From the NCBI GenBank assembly GCA_019649035.1, contig BMAT01012728.1:158574-179226 (forward strand): 20,653 nucleotides of DNA, given 5' to 3'. Positions 19,432 to 20,653 of the stretch are shown here, piece by piece; the stretch's first letter is position 1, and every line of letters begins with the position of its first letter. This DNA is from Elysia marginata (taxonomy: Eukaryota; Mollusca; Gastropoda; Plakobranchidae). The position numbers and the translations under genes are program-made. Below the pieces are notes generated by a model that saw only the letters and a list, made by a program, of their open reading frames with translations, was not told the DNA's origin and did no database searches.

Positions 19432-19634
19432 TGTCTATCAATCTATCTATCCATCCATTTATCTAAGTATTTATATTTTTTATCTATATTCTACCTATCT
19501 TTCTTTCTATCTATCTATCTATCTATCTATCTACATATATTTATCTATATATCTGTCAATCTTTTTATATATCTTTCTGTGTACCTTTATATCTATCTAT
19601 TTACCTACCATCCATCTATCTATGTATCTATTTG
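19432..19634 (+). repeat. Degenerate (CTAT)n array
   Basis: About 200 bases are made of CTAT/TATC units with frequent variants. A perfect seven-unit core lies at 19506-19533. It is the same motif as the 18612 array but in inverted orientation. Ile/Tyr/Ser/Leu-rich frames across it are artefacts. Confidence 0.92.
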
Positions 19635-19828
19635 ACATTTCGTTTTTTTTTCAACTTGTATTTATCTTACATTGCTGATCGTTCCTTCAATGACTATGTC
19701 TCTATACATTGTACCTGTCTCTACTACAGCCTACATCTATCTATTCATTTGTACGTAGATGTTTCTCCTGAAGCTTATGAGCCTCAGAACATTTTATTCA
19801 CTTCCTCTTTTACCTACACCCGTTTCAG

Positions 19829-20007
19829 GTTTTTCCCGTTCAAGGAGGCCAGGGAAGCGAATCGTCAGGGCAGAAACTCTAAACAGTGAAGGGTCACCAG
19901 CACGAAACTTGCTCCATCTGTTTCTGCTGGAAGTGCTGACTAAAGATCAGCTTGAAAACATAACAGATGGGAGGGTTTCTTCACCTAGCCTTCTGAGTAC
20001 CAGTTAA
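19829..20007 (+). CDS. Candidate 3'-terminal coding exon, unrecognised protein
   Basis: A strong 3' splice site precedes the exon: a pyrimidine-rich tract from about 19790, then TTTCAG at 19823-19828. The frame enters in phase 1 (two bases complete a codon) and runs 58 codons to TAA at 20005-20007. Codons look protein-like and GC-richer than the flanks, with several CTG and GTG. The start is strongly basic, with SRSRRPGKR including the GKR triplet used for amidation and dibasic cleavage in some prohormones. A short amphipathic Leu-rich helix (LLHLFLLEVL) follows, then a polar Ser-rich end. I recognise no family. It could be the C-terminus of a longer protein or a prohormone. Chance cannot be excluded because no partner exon is proven, though the phase fits the inner donor of the 16016 candidate. 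Confidence 0.42.
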
Positions 20008-20447
20008 GCTAAGTTTATCTGAATATAATACCATAGAGATAGAACTTAAGATTTACACCTCAAGGTGTTGTGAACACTGAAGTACTTGAACAAAATTGTT
20101 GGCTGGAACAGTATGTATTTTTACAAAAATGAACTGTAGTCCTGAGGTACAAAGGTTTAACTTTTCATTCAGTCTAAACAAACGAATAGTTTTATAATTT
20201 ATTCGAGCAATCCTCTTGAGCTTCCAGACGATGCTTGTAATAATGTATCTCCCAGACATCAAGGCTAGAAAACTAAATATTAAATAGGACAATGTCTAAA
20301 TGTTTACACAAACGTTAAACACACTTTGTAGCACACCCGTGTTTTAATTGCTCCTTCTTTCTTTGTATCATTTATTTTTTGATAGGTTGCAAAACTTCAT
20401 GCACTGTTTTGCTGTCGCGTAAGGGTTGATTGTATAACTGTATTTCC
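20008..20447 (+). other. AT-rich DNA, possible 3' untranslated region
   Basis: If the exon ending at 20007 is real, this would be its 3' untranslated region and downstream flank. It holds one variant poly(A) signal at 20279-20284 and no canonical AATAAA that I could find. The minus-strand frame at 20053-20292 has no recognised content. Confidence 0.3.
20279..20284 (+). promoter_or_regulatory. Variant poly(A) signal ATTAAA
   Basis: ATTAAA is the commonest variant of the metazoan poly(A) signal and lies about 270 bases after the TAA of the candidate terminal exon. A GT/T-rich element follows at about 20338-20347, somewhat far downstream. In AT-rich DNA the hexamer is frequent by chance. Confidence 0.2.
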
Positions 20448-20451
20448 TGTC

Positions 20452-20483
<32 letters not shown>

Positions 20484-20633
20484 ATATATATATATCTATC
20501 TATCTATCTACATGTATCTATCTATCTATCTACATGTATCTATCTATCTATCTACATGTATCTATCTATCTGTCTATCTGTATATCTATCTACATGTATG
20601 TATCTATCTATCTGTCTGTCTATCTATCTATCC
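20448..20633 (+). repeat. (TATC)n array with embedded TA run and 22-bp higher-order unit
   Basis: Perfect TATC units at 20453-20480 pass into a TA run (20481-20494) and then into TATC units punctuated by CATGTA. CATGTA recurs at 20511, 20533, 20555 and 20593. The first three are exactly 22 bases apart (CATGTA plus four TCTA), and the last is 38 bases on. The 69-codon frame through it is an artefact. Confidence 0.95.
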
Positions 20634-20653
20634 ATTTAATTGTCATATTGACC

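Noticed and set aside
19420-19635. Ile/Tyr/Ser/Leu-rich open frames in the TATC arrays, resembling membrane proteins
   Set aside because: They are translations of the tetranucleotide repeat and vanish with repeat length.

Overview
The window looks like a gene-poor stretch of animal nuclear DNA, most likely from an invertebrate and possibly a mollusc. It is AT-rich but CpG dinucleotides are still common. It holds long CT/GA, AAT and GATA/TATC microsatellites, one tRNA-derived SINE and one decayed non-LTR retrotransposon. Open frames are short and mostly without the look of protein. I see nothing prokaryotic: no operons, no ribosome-binding sites of consequence, no CRISPR, no rRNA and no intact tRNA. 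The taxonomic guess rests on repeat types and is only an inference.

Layout. Bases 1-360 are richer in GC and carry an 82-codon open frame without ATG. Bases 361-8300 are mostly AT-rich DNA with no recognisable gene. They are interrupted by GA and CT repeats (2555-2624, 5188-5213) and by two GC-richer, motif-dense blocks (3003-3660, 7115-7500) that resemble non-coding control DNA. The first block also contains a minus-strand open frame that starts like a secretory signal peptide. A third block lies at 8295-8515. G-rich sequence (8645-8800) precedes a SINE at 9041-9360. Bases 9361-15640 are AT-rich with further purine/pyrimidine tracts, an (AAT)n array and a 16-bp palindrome containing a SMAD-type element.

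The most informative part is 15640 to the end. Bases 15640-16490 hold nine CAGGTR motifs, a 14-bp palindrome and a (CT)19 tract ending in a good 3' splice site, followed by a short open frame with three nested GT donors. Bases 17165-18133 are a 5'-truncated, multiply frameshifted reverse transcriptase relic of RTE type on the minus strand. It only becomes visible when frames are followed across breaks. Bases 18612-18695 (GATA) and 19432-19634 and 20448-20633 (TATC) are tetranucleotide arrays in opposite orientation. Between the two TATC arrays, 19829-20007 looks like a terminal coding exon on the plus strand.

If the exon candidates are real, the right end would be the 3' part of a plus-strand gene. 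Its introns would contain the SINE, retrotransposon and microsatellites. The inner donor of the 16016 exon leaves phase 1, which matches the phase of the 19829 exon. No function can be assigned from sequence alone, and no homology search was run.
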